A stretch of 64,000 nucleotides of DNA. Source: Hofstenia miamia (lineage: Eukaryota > Xenacoelomorpha > Acoela). The number at the start of each line of letters is the position of its first letter. Positions within the stretch are counted from its first letter, which is position 1. Shown here one piece after another: positions 50,200 through 61,270 of the stretch. The stretch spans positions 2,054,321 to 2,118,320 of the forward strand of contig SCFE01000037.1 in the NCBI GenBank assembly GCA_004352715.1, read 5' to 3'. The position numbers and the translations under genes are program-made. Under the pieces are notes generated by a model. The model searched no databases. It saw nothing but the letters and a program-made list of their open reading frames with translations, and was not told where the DNA came from.

Positions 50200-51180
50200 G
50201 GTTAAGATTAAAGCAAGTAAAATTTCCTTTTCCAAACACCGACGATAATCGAGTCCGTAAACTAAAATCAATTAAACGAGAATAATTTGATTTTGTGAAA
50301 TCCGAGCCGACAAAGTCTAATTGAACTAATTACGAAAGATGAAAGAAAGTAAATAAGCTATTAAGAACAAAAAATTTAACTAAACCTTGGTAAAAAATTT
50401 TTAATCAATTAAATTCTACTCGAGAAAAATGGCGATACGTCCATACATTCATTTGAAAATCTAAAGGTCTTTCATCCAAAATAAATGAATTAAACATCAA
50501 TAATACGACCGTAACAGACAAAACTCAAATACTAAATCATTTAAATTCAATATTCAAAGAACCTGGAAATTTCCATTTCCCCCATTAAAAGAAAAACAAA
50601 ATTCTGATAATCTCAATCAATCAATAGAATTTTACTTTAGACTGGCTACAATTAATGAATTAGAAAACACTGTTAAGAAACCTGATGCCAACAAATCAAC
50701 CGTTTCTTATAGTCTCTCGTTTTTTATTATTAAACTTTTTTCCATATTTTTGGAGAACAATTTCTAATAGCATTTAATCTATCCAATATTGATTGTGAAT
50801 TTCCAGACATTCTAAAAAAAAACAGATATAATTTTTTATATAATAAGGTGACAACTTAAACGCAAAAAATTATAGACACATCCTTTCAGCAAACGCTATG
50901 AAAACTATTGTATATTCAAGTAAACGCATTCCTAAAATCTGAAAACATTCTATCGCATAAACAATTTGGGTTTCGCAAAATCTATTAGCACCCAAAACGC
51001 AAACGCAATTCTATCTATTACTCAACAAATAAAGTATAATATATCTCATAATAACTGCAGTTGTGTAGCATTATTAATTTAATTATGTTACACCTGACCA
51101 TGAGGTGCCCCAAGGTACTGTCCTTGGCCCTATTTTATTTGCTATTTATGTAAATGATAAAATTAAACACAAGAAACCAA
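50200..51180 (+). pseudogene. Decayed LINE reverse transcriptase
   Basis: In + strand order: KINELNINNTTVTDKTQIL then NHLNSIF (endonuclease-RT linker), NAKNYRHILSANAMKT, then SHKQFGFRK, and finally HEVPQGTVLGPILFAIYVND (RT box B). Frameshifts and stops throughout. It is a separate copy from 49780-49990, because the same domain recurs downstream. It is cut off at the repeat starting at 51214. Confidence 0.65.
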
Positions 51181-51213
51181 ATAAGTGATATAGAACTAAA
51201 GATAAATAATAAG

Positions 51214-51214
51214 C

Positions 51215-51246
<32 letters not shown>

Positions 51247-51530
51247 CTTTTATTATTATGATAATCATCATAACATTAAGATTATGAATAAAGGAGAGTT
51301 TACGATTTCAGNGGGGAGTTCTTTAGAGCTGGTCGTTTTCCTTACTGACGGCATTCTGTGTCGTAGCTTTGTCATTGCATACTCTGTTCGCTGTGGAACG
51401 TATTTATGCAGCGGATGTTTTACGCCCATGCGTTGGATTTGCCTGTATAGTCTTCGGTCTGATATGCGAATATGTTCTCTTATTGGAATGTAGTTTGATA
51501 TGATTCCCAAGCGCATGGCTTTCTTCTGTA
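51214..51530 (-). pseudogene. 3' end of a young LINE, cut by the assembly gap
   Basis: The (TAAG)n tail at 51214-51245 is followed by a near-identical copy of 56966-57267 (few substitutions, plus a collapsed spot with N at 51312). On the - strand it encodes the end of the same reverse-transcriptase ORF (KKAMRLGIISNYIPIREHIR). Its 5' part is hidden in the gap. Confidence 0.85.
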
Positions 51531-52530
51531 NNNNNNNNNNNNNNNNNNNNNNNNNNNNNNNNNNNNNNNNNNNNNNNNNNNNNNNNNNNNNNNNNNNNNN
51601 NNNNNNNNNNNNNNNNNNNNNNNNNNNNNNNNNNNNNNNNNNNNNNNNNNNNNNNNNNNNNNNNNNNNNNNNNNNNNNNNNNNNNNNNNNNNNNNNNNNN
51701 NNNNNNNNNNNNNNNNNNNNNNNNNNNNNNNNNNNNNNNNNNNNNNNNNNNNNNNNNNNNNNNNNNNNNNNNNNNNNNNNNNNNNNNNNNNNNNNNNNNN
51801 NNNNNNNNNNNNNNNNNNNNNNNNNNNNNNNNNNNNNNNNNNNNNNNNNNNNNNNNNNNNNNNNNNNNNNNNNNNNNNNNNNNNNNNNNNNNNNNNNNNN
51901 NNNNNNNNNNNNNNNNNNNNNNNNNNNNNNNNNNNNNNNNNNNNNNNNNNNNNNNNNNNNNNNNNNNNNNNNNNNNNNNNNNNNNNNNNNNNNNNNNNNN
52001 NNNNNNNNNNNNNNNNNNNNNNNNNNNNNNNNNNNNNNNNNNNNNNNNNNNNNNNNNNNNNNNNNNNNNNNNNNNNNNNNNNNNNNNNNNNNNNNNNNNN
52101 NNNNNNNNNNNNNNNNNNNNNNNNNNNNNNNNNNNNNNNNNNNNNNNNNNNNNNNNNNNNNNNNNNNNNNNNNNNNNNNNNNNNNNNNNNNNNNNNNNNN
52201 NNNNNNNNNNNNNNNNNNNNNNNNNNNNNNNNNNNNNNNNNNNNNNNNNNNNNNNNNNNNNNNNNNNNNNNNNNNNNNNNNNNNNNNNNNNNNNNNNNNN
52301 NNNNNNNNNNNNNNNNNNNNNNNNNNNNNNNNNNNNNNNNNNNNNNNNNNNNNNNNNNNNNNNNNNNNNNNNNNNNNNNNNNNNNNNNNNNNNNNNNNNN
52401 NNNNNNNNNNNNNNNNNNNNNNNNNNNNNNNNNNNNNNNNNNNNNNNNNNNNNNNNNNNNNNNNNNNNNNNNNNNNNNNNNNNNNNNNNNNNNNNNNNNN
52501 NNNNNNNNNNNNNNNNNNNNNNNNNNNNNN
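51531..52530. other. Assembly gap, 1000 N
   Basis: Exactly 1000 Ns, which looks like a placeholder length and not a measurement. Open frames through it are meaningless. Confidence 0.99.
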
Positions 52531-52612
52531 ATATACATACATATATATAACTATCTTGAAAAATAATCAAACTGGAATATATATTGGAGATACAAAAACT
52601 TAAATCAAAGTG

Positions 52613-54069
52613 CTAGTTCTTTTTTATTTGTTTTATATTTCGAGTTTGCGAAGTTTGAGATGTGCAGAGTTCTCGTAGCTTGCTACTGTAGAAGTCAAGA
52701 ATATTTTCAACTTCTTGTTCTTGAAGAGGTGCAATATAATTGGCATTCGCAGCTTGTTGAGTGTGACCAGTTTGAGCCAAGTGTGCCTTTCTTTGCATTG
52801 GAGATAATTGCTCATTTTGTAACTTATTTTCCCAAATTTTTCTAATGATTGTAGGAGTGAATTATTTTTGCAAATTTAAAAAATTACTTAACATTTGCAA
52901 TACAAAGTGATTCATATTATTTTGAATTTTATTCTGCGCAGATCAAAAAACAAACAGAGGCTTCTCTTTGTATGTGCTTTCATAGCAAACGATAATTTTT
53001 TCAATAATAGTGAAAAATTTAATTTCGATTCTAATGTGACACAAGTATTTATAACCAGTTTTGCCTTTATTACTTGAGATCATACTGGAACTCTTCTTAT
53101 GCTGAACATATTGATCAACAGTAATGCTCAAGAGTGGTATGAGCAACAATGTGGTTGGCTTGTAGCAAGAAATAGATTATTGCCATTTGTGTTCCATAAT
53201 TTATATTGCATTTCTTTGTTAATGCGTTTTTACTCGTTCACAATTATCTTTAACGTTTATCAAGAGAAGGCAATGCTTTCAATTTCTTATTTTTTTGCTC
53301 TTGATCTTCTCTGGCTGCTGTCTTTCGATAGGGATCTTTTATGTCATCTAAAACTGTGCTCCACAATTCGATTGTCAAACCTAATGTTCTCATTGTAGTG
53401 TGAAAATTTTTCAAATTTTTCCAGGCTGCTAATATAATTTTGAATTGTTGGGGCTCTTATATTGAACTTTCGTTTGTTTCCCTATAAATCTATGCATTTT
53501 CTTTGCCTCCTAAAAATTGATTCTGAAAGAAACTCAAACAAAATTGTTCTATAATTTTCATTTAAAATTGCTTTAGTTAATGATGCATCAACAAACGATT
53601 CATTTCGTTTTACGATAGTCAAAAAATTGTTAACATTTTTGCAGCACGACTGTTTACAATTAATGGTTTCTTTTTAAGACCAATCTCACACATTCCGTTA
53701 AGTGAGTCTTCTCGATTTTCCTCAGAACAATTTTCACATTTGCATCTTTTACTCTTTCTCGATTGATTTGACAATCATACGAAGCATTGATCACACTCAA
53801 ACATGCGTTTTGCAACACGTGTGCGGTAAAAATCAATAACACAAATTTTTTGTTTATTTGTTAGATTAGCATGTGAATAGGTGATATGATCACACACTTT
53901 TTTATATTTTTTGAAGCAGAATTTACATGTACACTCTTGAGAAAAGTTGCGTTGATTTTTCTTCGTGTTTGTTTTCTTTTTTGGTATTTTCATTTTACAA
54001 ACAAATTTTTTCAAAGTAAGGAGATACATCTTCTTCCCAACTGGAATCTAATTTATCTGATGCAGACAT
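52613..54069 (-). pseudogene. Decayed zinc-finger / tyrosine-recombinase-like gene
   Basis: Read on the - strand from an ATG at 54069: MSASDKLDSSWEEDVSPYFE; after a frameshift CTCKFCFKKYKKVCDHITYS followed by H (C2H2-like finger), then FECDQCF and CKCENC pairs; near 53445-53380 APTIQNYISSLEKFEKF, which resembles the N-terminal core-binding segment of tyrosine recombinases; and at the end (about 52850-52620) MQRKAHLAQTGHTQQAANAN followed by Y, where H..xxGH(S/T)xxxxxxxY is the family's last helix with the catalytic tyrosine. Several frameshifts and stops mean it is a relic. Similar finger-plus-recombinase ORFs exist in animal mobile elements (Crypton-like or related); the exact class is an inference. 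Confidence 0.45.
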
Positions 54070-56936
54070 CTAAAACAACAAAAAAACGTCTATAAGTCAT
54101 TGAAACACAAATCAATATTAAATTCATTACTTTAATTTACATGCAAGAATACAGTAATGACCATTTTAGACGTTGCTTCACGGAGTCAAACTGCGTGCAT
54201 TTCACTAATCGATAGCATTTCTTTATCTTAATCTCATAATTACAATGATAATAAACACGTGTGTTTTTCAAAAATGGTATATTAGCCGTTCTACGTCGTT
54301 TGGGGGTGGTTCTGTATAACCCCACGGCAGGGGCCCAGCTAACCGGGGGTGCTGGGGGTGATGCACCCCCCGCATATTTTTTCTCATGGGGTAGCAAGAT
54401 GACCAATTAACAGATGTTGCGTTCACTTAATTTTCCACTCATTTTCTAAATTTACAATGCATTCAGTCTATCTCTTTCAACATTTTTTTGAAATATATAT
54501 TTGAATAAGAGATTTGTGTTTTCTCTGTAAATGTAGCTCTTGAATCTCAGTCACTACAAGTGCGACACAAAATCTATATTTTCGACCTATTTCATTTGTT
54601 ATATTCTTCTATTTAAACAAAAGATTAGCCTTAATCAGTTTTGCATATGGACATGAACATATCAATTCCATTCCATTTCCAGATTGTGAAATAAAAATTC
54701 AAAAAACAGACATTATCAACACCATAGAAAATGTTAAACACACCGTAAATGTGCTTAAGAAATTATAAATGGTTTTAGAACAGTCTGCTAAGTGTATAAA
54801 ACAAGAATATATATATGGAAATATTTGCGCATGGATAGAGCAATGTTAGTAATACATAACAGTTTACTGCATGAGTTTTGCAATATATTGTGGCCATACA
54901 TAGATGACTTTAAGTTATTTAATCTTATTCTCTAAAAGTTTACTTTTATTGTGAAAAATTTTGGAAATTTGAAATATCCTTGGCTGCGGTAAGGTTTAAA
55001 AGTATTCCAAAATTCTATTATGTGTGCTTTAGCAGCTCCAAAAAATAATATCACCTATTAGCACTGAATAGTAATTTTGGTTCAACTAATAGTCAGCTTA
55101 GTCAACCACTACTAGGGTTATGGAGGCCCGCTCTTTCTCAAAAGTGAATGAGGCGTGGCTGGCAAAATCCAATTAAACTAAGTGGGACTAGGGCCAGCAA
55201 AATATTTGTCTTGCAGAACCATAATCACTAGTTCTAAGAGTTATGGAAAGATCTGGACATTTATGGAAAATTATGTAAATGTTTTTACAATAGTTTTGGT
55301 AATGGAATGGAAATAGAAGACAATTTGATTTCCATATGCAAGCCTGGCTTAAATGCAGCTTAATTAGTTTTTTAAGGAACTCTTTTAGTAGGCCTAAATA
55401 ATTTTATTTTACTTTTTTTAAGCAGCTTTCATTTCAGAAAGTTTACATTTAAATTTTCTATTACTAATCTGTCTTTCTAGTTCTAGCCTTGAGAATATCA
55501 TTAACTAACTTATTTTTATTTGATGCCAAAAAAGAATCAACAAGTTGCAATATAACCCAAGGTGTTAAATCCCAATCATTACCTAGTCAATCTCAATTTT
55601 CTATCCTATGTTTCAGGGGCGCATGCAAAATTTTCTAAGGGGGGACATCTCTATTTTGATCATATAAATGGTCCAAAATCACAGTTAAGCCCATGAAATT
55701 TATCAAAATATTCAAAAATAGACCTTCATTTCTAAATTATTTTAATTTTTTTGCTGAAAATGGTTTAATTTAATCAATGAAAGTCGATTTTGAAGCTCTC
55801 TTCTGTACACCACTTCTATGTTTTATTAATCTCATCTTTGTATTACTTTGTATTTGACATAATATATTTTGCTTTCAACTATCATTTTAATATACCACTA
55901 AAAATTGGTCAAATATAAATTCAGCCTAGTGAAAGTCAGAATAGAAAACACATATTTCCACTTTCCCTGTTTAAGCATTTGCATTCATGTGGTTATTGTT
56001 TCCAACAAATGATCTTTTAGTAAGCTCAGAATGATCAAGAATTAGTTGATGAATAAATAAAAAACCTTTTGCTGTTATTTTCCGAAAAATATTTGAAAGA
56101 AAATTTGAAAATGGATAGTGTAACATAAACTTATCATTACAATTGAAGAAACAGTAATTGGTTTTTTATATGTGTAGTTGAAGTTTTCACATCATATTGA
56201 TTTGTCAACTAAGTTTTGCTAATGTACATAGACTGTTAGCAGAAGTATTTTTACCATTGAATTAGGGTAGGGGAACATTAAATTCTTCTAATTTTAAATG
56301 ATTAATTTCAATATGATTGCGTGAGTTTTGAAGCTTAAATTGTTTTGTAGCGAATATAGAATGTAATTTTAGACTACATGCAAGATATTTTTATCGTTTT
56401 CTCAACATTAGAAAATTTATGATTAGGATAGTTAAGAAGCAAAGCAAAAAGTAGCATAATAAAAGATGGCAAAAATGCTCTGACAGTGATTTTTTCCAGG
56501 GCAATTAATCTTAGTACTTGACTGACAGTATTATTTGATTTTTCCCATGTTTGCTTATCAAATTATGAATTGATAAGCCCAATGTTAAGGTAATCTTTTT
56601 GATCAACTTGCGTTTATAACAAAGATAACAAGAGTGAATCTACCTTATGAAAAAATATTTGAATTTCAAATAGTATAGATTTTGTATCGTTGTTTTTCAA
56701 GAAGAGCTGAGTGTTTTAATATATACCAATCACCAAACTGGTATTACATCTTTATTTTGCATATTTTGTTAATTATTATATTGGCTATTAAGATTGCACT
56801 ATACATGTACATGTAGTAGGTTTTAAGAAATAAACTGAGACGAATCTAGTTGCAACTATTGAAGGGGCAGCAATTTTGCTAATGCACCCCCTCATATATT
56901 TTTTCTCACTGGGCCTCGGCGTCTACTATTACAAAT
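54070..56936. other. Intergenic, AT-rich
   Basis: Transposon-end-like patches occur at 54300-54375 (CCGGGGGTGCTGGGGGTGAT and ATGCACCCCCCGCATA), at 55615-55655 (CAGGGGCGCATGC, AAGGGGGGAC) and at 56862-56925 (ATGCACCCCCTCATATATT). The shared ATGCACCCCC(C)nCATATnTTTTTCTCA words show that the first and third are related ends. No genes recognised. Confidence 0.4.
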
Positions 56937-58315
56937 AGTAAGTAAGTAAGTAAGTAAGTAAGTAAACTTTTATTATTATGATAATCATCATAACATTAAG
57001 ATTATGAATAAAGGAGAGTTCACGATTTCAGGAATCGGCTGGGGAAGAGGGAGAGTTCTTTAGAGCTGGTCGTTTTCCTTACTGACGGCATTCTGTGTCG
57101 TAGCTTTGTCATTGCATACTCTGTTCGCTGCGGAACGTATTTATGCAGCGGATGTTTTACGCCCATGCGTTGGATTTGCCTGTATAGCCTTCGGTCTGAT
57201 ATGCGAATATGTTCTCTTATTGGAATGTAGTTTGATATGATTCCCAAGCGCATGGCTTTCTTCTGTACTCCATCAATCTTTTCAAGAATAGTCTTAGCCG
57301 CCCCTCCCCACACGCTGCATCCGTAAGTGATAATACTGACCACAATAGACTTGTAGATCAATTGTAACTCATCTGAGGTATAACCCAGCTTCTTCAGCTT
57401 CAACAGCAAGAACACTGTAGAGTTTGCTCGCGCAACTACGGCCTCAATATGTTGTCTGAAGCTAAGTTTCTCATCAATAATAACTCCAAGAACTTTCACA
57501 GCTGCGACTTTGTCAAAAATAGCTTCAGAGGTATAGGAACTAAAGGTGAAGACTAATTCGTGCGTCTTATTATTGTTGAAGAACAAGTTTTTCAAAGCAT
57601 ATTGGCGCTGTAAGGAGTCAAGAATTTGATCAGCTCTATCTCCTGAATCTGCTGAACCCGGAATTACTGGGTTATTATCGTCGGCAAAGGTTGTCAAAGA
57701 ATAATTCATTACTACTGGTGAGTCCCTCACTATGTCATCTGTTGCTGCGTTGAAGAGAACCGGGCCACTGACGGTTCCCTGCGATACTTCGAGATTTGTT
57801 GTGCGTAGCTCCGAGTCCACACCATTGAGAGTTGTGTACTGTGATCGCTCGGTCAAGAAACTGCTATATAGCCGGATTAAATTGGCGTCGATTGTTAGTA
57901 CAATGCTCTTGAGCCCCGTGATTATTGCTGACTGGCGGACTGTATCGAAGGCTTTACTCATATCAAGGGTAATTAACCGAGCGTAGTCATATGTCCGCCT
58001 ATAGTCATAGATTTGGTTGAGCATCACCAGAAGTGCACAAGAAGTTGACATATGCTTTCGGATTCCAAATTGATTCATAGATGCGTATTCATTATATGAT
58101 CTTGAAACAAACCTGTCCATTACTATTCGCTCAAAAACTCGCGACAAAATTGGAGTTACTGATACGGGTCGCATATCTTTATACTCCTTTGGGCATTGAC
58201 ACTTTGGTATAGGTCGGATGTTGCTAATTTTCCACTTATCACGATATGTGCTGCTAGACAGGGCCAAGTTGAATATATGCGTGACAGGTTCAGCCAGCCA
58301 ATGAATTAAAATTTG
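56937..58315 (-). mobile_element. Young 5'-truncated LINE with open reverse-transcriptase frame
   Basis: The - strand frame is open for 415 codons from 58267 to 57020, and upstream to about 58310. Numbered from the Met at 58267: RPVSVTPILSRVFERIV (33-49), the box A motif LDMSKAFD with Asp102, box B QGTVSGPVLF (163-172) and the catalytic FADD (194-197) are all present. The thumb region includes VLGVIIDEKLSF and SIITYGCSVWGGA. It ends with a (TAAG)n run (CTTA on the element's strand) at 56937-56965, the 3' tail. Endonuclease and ORF1 are absent. Probably CR1/L2-like. The lack of stops and the close copy at 51214 argue for recent activity in the genome. Confidence 0.85.
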
Positions 58316-58835
58316 AAAAATTTCTGCTGAATAAGATTCAAAAACTGACTGCAGGGATTAGATATCTTTATCATAAACTACTGATACAAGCTTTCTGTTT
58401 GTCTCATTTTCAATACTGTTCTTTTCTTTTAACTAACCTAAATTCGAAACATCGTATGCTACTATTAAACACATTTAAGTGGTGTATAAAAACTCTAAGC
58501 TTTGCACAAAACATGAGGAAGAATCAGTATATCGTAATAAATATAAAATATTATCGCCGTTCTGCCAAATTTTTCTGCATATACTATCTATCTTATATAA
58601 ATTCAAATCTCTACAAACATCTCTCCTTTTCCTTAACGACTATATTAAATTAAATGAGCGATCGCAAAAATTTCTGTGTTTAGATAAAAATTATAATGGC
58701 TTTCATCTCATATCAATTAAATTTTGGAATAGTTTAGATTATGAAAAGCGAATAGAAAAAAACTATAAAAAAGTTTTAAAAAAATTTTGTTTGTTTGTTA
58801 GTTTGTAGATTTTTTTATAAATATATTGCGCAATA
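58316..58835 (+). pseudogene. 3' end of a different LINE, + strand
   Basis: + strand: LLNKIQKLTAGIRYLYHKLL, then FCLSHFQYCSFLLTNLNSKH (thumb region), and near the end HLISIKFWNSLDYEKRI, the SxxFWNSL motif typical of CR1/L2-type C-termini. One frameshift between the two parts. It abuts the 5' end of the - strand LINE, so one inserted into or beside the other. Confidence 0.65.
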
Positions 58836-59794
58836 AATTTGCTTTGAATCTTATTGATGCTGGGTTGATAAAAATATCGTTCTTATATAAATTATTCTTT
58901 AACGGAAGAATCGTAAGTTGTGGACTTTGAAAGACGTTCCATATCGTTTGGATTGAATTAATTTAAGCTACCTATTTTGAAGGGTCCTACATGCAGGGTT
59001 GTTGTTATCATAATATTTGGAATGATGTGTAGGTAAGCTGAGGTTCTATTTGTTTTTTTGCACTGAACTTCTCATGAAGCTATAACTAAAAGCATCCATC
59101 CGCAAAGCATAGTTCCAATCAATAAATATTGTTGAAATTACTTTACCATTGTGAAGGAAGTTATTTTAGAGCAGAATGGTTCAGCATTTACTGTAGAAAT
59201 ATGATAATACCGATGTTTATTTGTCTTAATTTTGTATTTTGTTTTTCTAATCTTGGAAATTTATATATATATATATATGAAATTTCAACTGAGCTCCACC
59301 TAAGATATTTTGGCCCCCTGGTGCCTCCCTTAATTCAATATTGCTGGTACGCCGCTGCTCAAATGTCTTCATGCCGAACCACCCGGTTGCAATGCAATTC
59401 TACACAGTGCCGTAACAACTTTCTTTCAATACACATTGAGTGGCGAATTCACCCAGTTTTTCGCTTTGTCCCATAAATAATGCAACATTATATATATTTG
59501 ATATTTTTTCGTCAACAAGGCTGAAAGTTATACTAAGTACTTCATTTTTTAGGAAAAGTTTTTTTGTTTTGTAAATTTTGTTTGCACAAAGTGTTTGTTT
59601 TTATGCCTATTTGAAAAAATGTAGAGGAACATGTGTGCGAAAAACAAAATATTAATTTGTTTACATGTATATCAATTTATTATAACTGTCCAATTATGTG
59701 CGATAAAGAGAATCATCTGATTTGTTGACACTAAAACACAAATTTTTGAAAGCTAAAAATTTTAAGAGTCATCATTCAGAAATTGATAATCCGG
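58836..59794. other. Intergenic, AT-rich
   Basis: A short (TA)n run lies at about 59263-59278. Nothing else recognised. Confidence 0.35.
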
Positions 59795-60298
59795 TAACCA
59801 AGCAACAAGGGTTCATGGAAAATTGATAGCCTATTAGTGCTTCCATTGTTGACCAATATTGGTGTTTGTTAATGGGCCATTAATGGCCCAATAAGATAAG
59901 ATAAAATAAGATATTCTAAATTCAGATAAATATTAACAATTATAAACTGGTAAATGATAAACCCAACAATAACTCTCAAATTATTCATGTAATACAAAAT
60001 ACAATGTTCAAAATTTTTATTGGAGGACATTCAATAAATAATAACACAAACATACTATAAACTAACTGCAATCACTATGGTGATACTTTTTTTACACAAA
60101 CTTTAAATTATTACAACACTAGTTTACATTGATTGTTTATAATGTAACTATATTTGATAACATTTTTTATGAAATTATTTGAATTTGTTTAAATAACTTT
60201 ATTATTTGCTCATCGTTGGATATATGGCTTGGCCATTAATGGCAGAGCGGCCCAACCCCATAATGGGGGGGGGCCTATAAATCCTTGTTGCTTGGGTA
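59795..60298. mobile_element. TIR element with TA flanks (Tc1/mariner-like MITE)
   Basis: TA|ACCAAGCAACAAGGGTT at the left and AATCCTTGTTGCTTGGG|TA at the right form inverted repeats with two mismatches in 17, flanked by TA on both sides. The interior has palindromic GGGCCATTAATGGCCC and G-runs, no ORF. Confidence 0.65.
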
Positions 60299-60585
60299 AT
60301 GACCTCTAATATCTTTGAAAATGTCGAATTGCTAAGCAGATTCATTTTCATTCAATAAATATTATTTGTTAAAAGTAGTTTTTTTGCAAAATGCTAACCT
60401 TGACAATTCCATAAATTTTCGCCGTTTTCTAGGCTAAGATTTCTAAAAACGTAGCTTGTAAAAGAATGGGGTGTATATGAAAAGATTAGTGATTCTCAAT
60501 GAAACATCTAATATTTTGTTGTTCGGTCGTAAGTGTTTAAAATTTTTTAAGAAACTATTACAGTGTAAAAAAAATTCGGCCTATT

Positions 60586-61270
60586 GAATTAGGTTGCAGT
60601 TAGTTATTGACTGCATGTCATTTACATAAATAATAAAAAGAAGGGGACCTAGAATCGTACCTTGAGGCACCCCATCGTTAACCGGTAACCAATCAGAAAA
60701 ATTATCGTTAAATTTAACTCTCTGGAATCTTTGGTGGAGGTAACTAGTTAACCAAAATGATCAATTAAAGAGTCACAATTTAAAGAATCAATACATATGT
60801 TGAACAGAAATGGGCCACAAACAGAGCCTTGAGGAACACCTTTGTTGATCTTTTCCATACCCGAAAGTCTGTTATTATATTTAACCATTTGTTGTCTATT
60901 CCCAATAAAACGATCAAGCCAATTAATGATGTACGGATTTAAATGTGTTATATTGTTTAATTTTTCAAATAAAATGTAATGATTTACATTGTCAAAGGCC
61001 TTCTTGATATCAAGGCTGATTAATCTAACAATCATAATTTTCATTTTCGTATGACAGAATTCTATTTTGCAGTTCAATAACAGCATTTGTTGTTGTTCCA
61101 TTTGTTCGGAATCCATGCTGATTTATATTAAAATGATTATTGTAAATAGCTTTGATTTGAAAATTAAATACAAGTTTTTTAAAAGTTCTTGACAATATTG
61201 AAGTGATGCTAATTGGTCCGAAATATTTAAAGGTATTGATTGCAGGAATGATTGTACAATTGAAATTAAA
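60586..61270 (-). pseudogene. Two joined LINE reverse-transcriptase fragments
   Basis: - strand, right to left: PISITSILSRTFKKLVFN, RLISLDIKKAFDNVNHYILF (box A) and GVPQGSVCGPFLFNICIDSL (box B) at 61230-60780; then, in another frame, LTSYLHQRFQRVKFNDNF and NDGVPQGTILGPLLFIIYVN at about 60745-60610, a second box B. Two box Bs in a row mean two element copies. Both are broken. 122 codons of the first are open (61116-60748). Confidence 0.75.

Noticed and set aside
51268-52603. Open frames of 350-424 codons spanning the gap
   Set aside because: Almost all codons are Ns. Only the LINE end at 51268-51530 is real.
57732-57986. Open frame of 84 codons on + strand
   Set aside because: Antisense shadow of the LINE reverse transcriptase.
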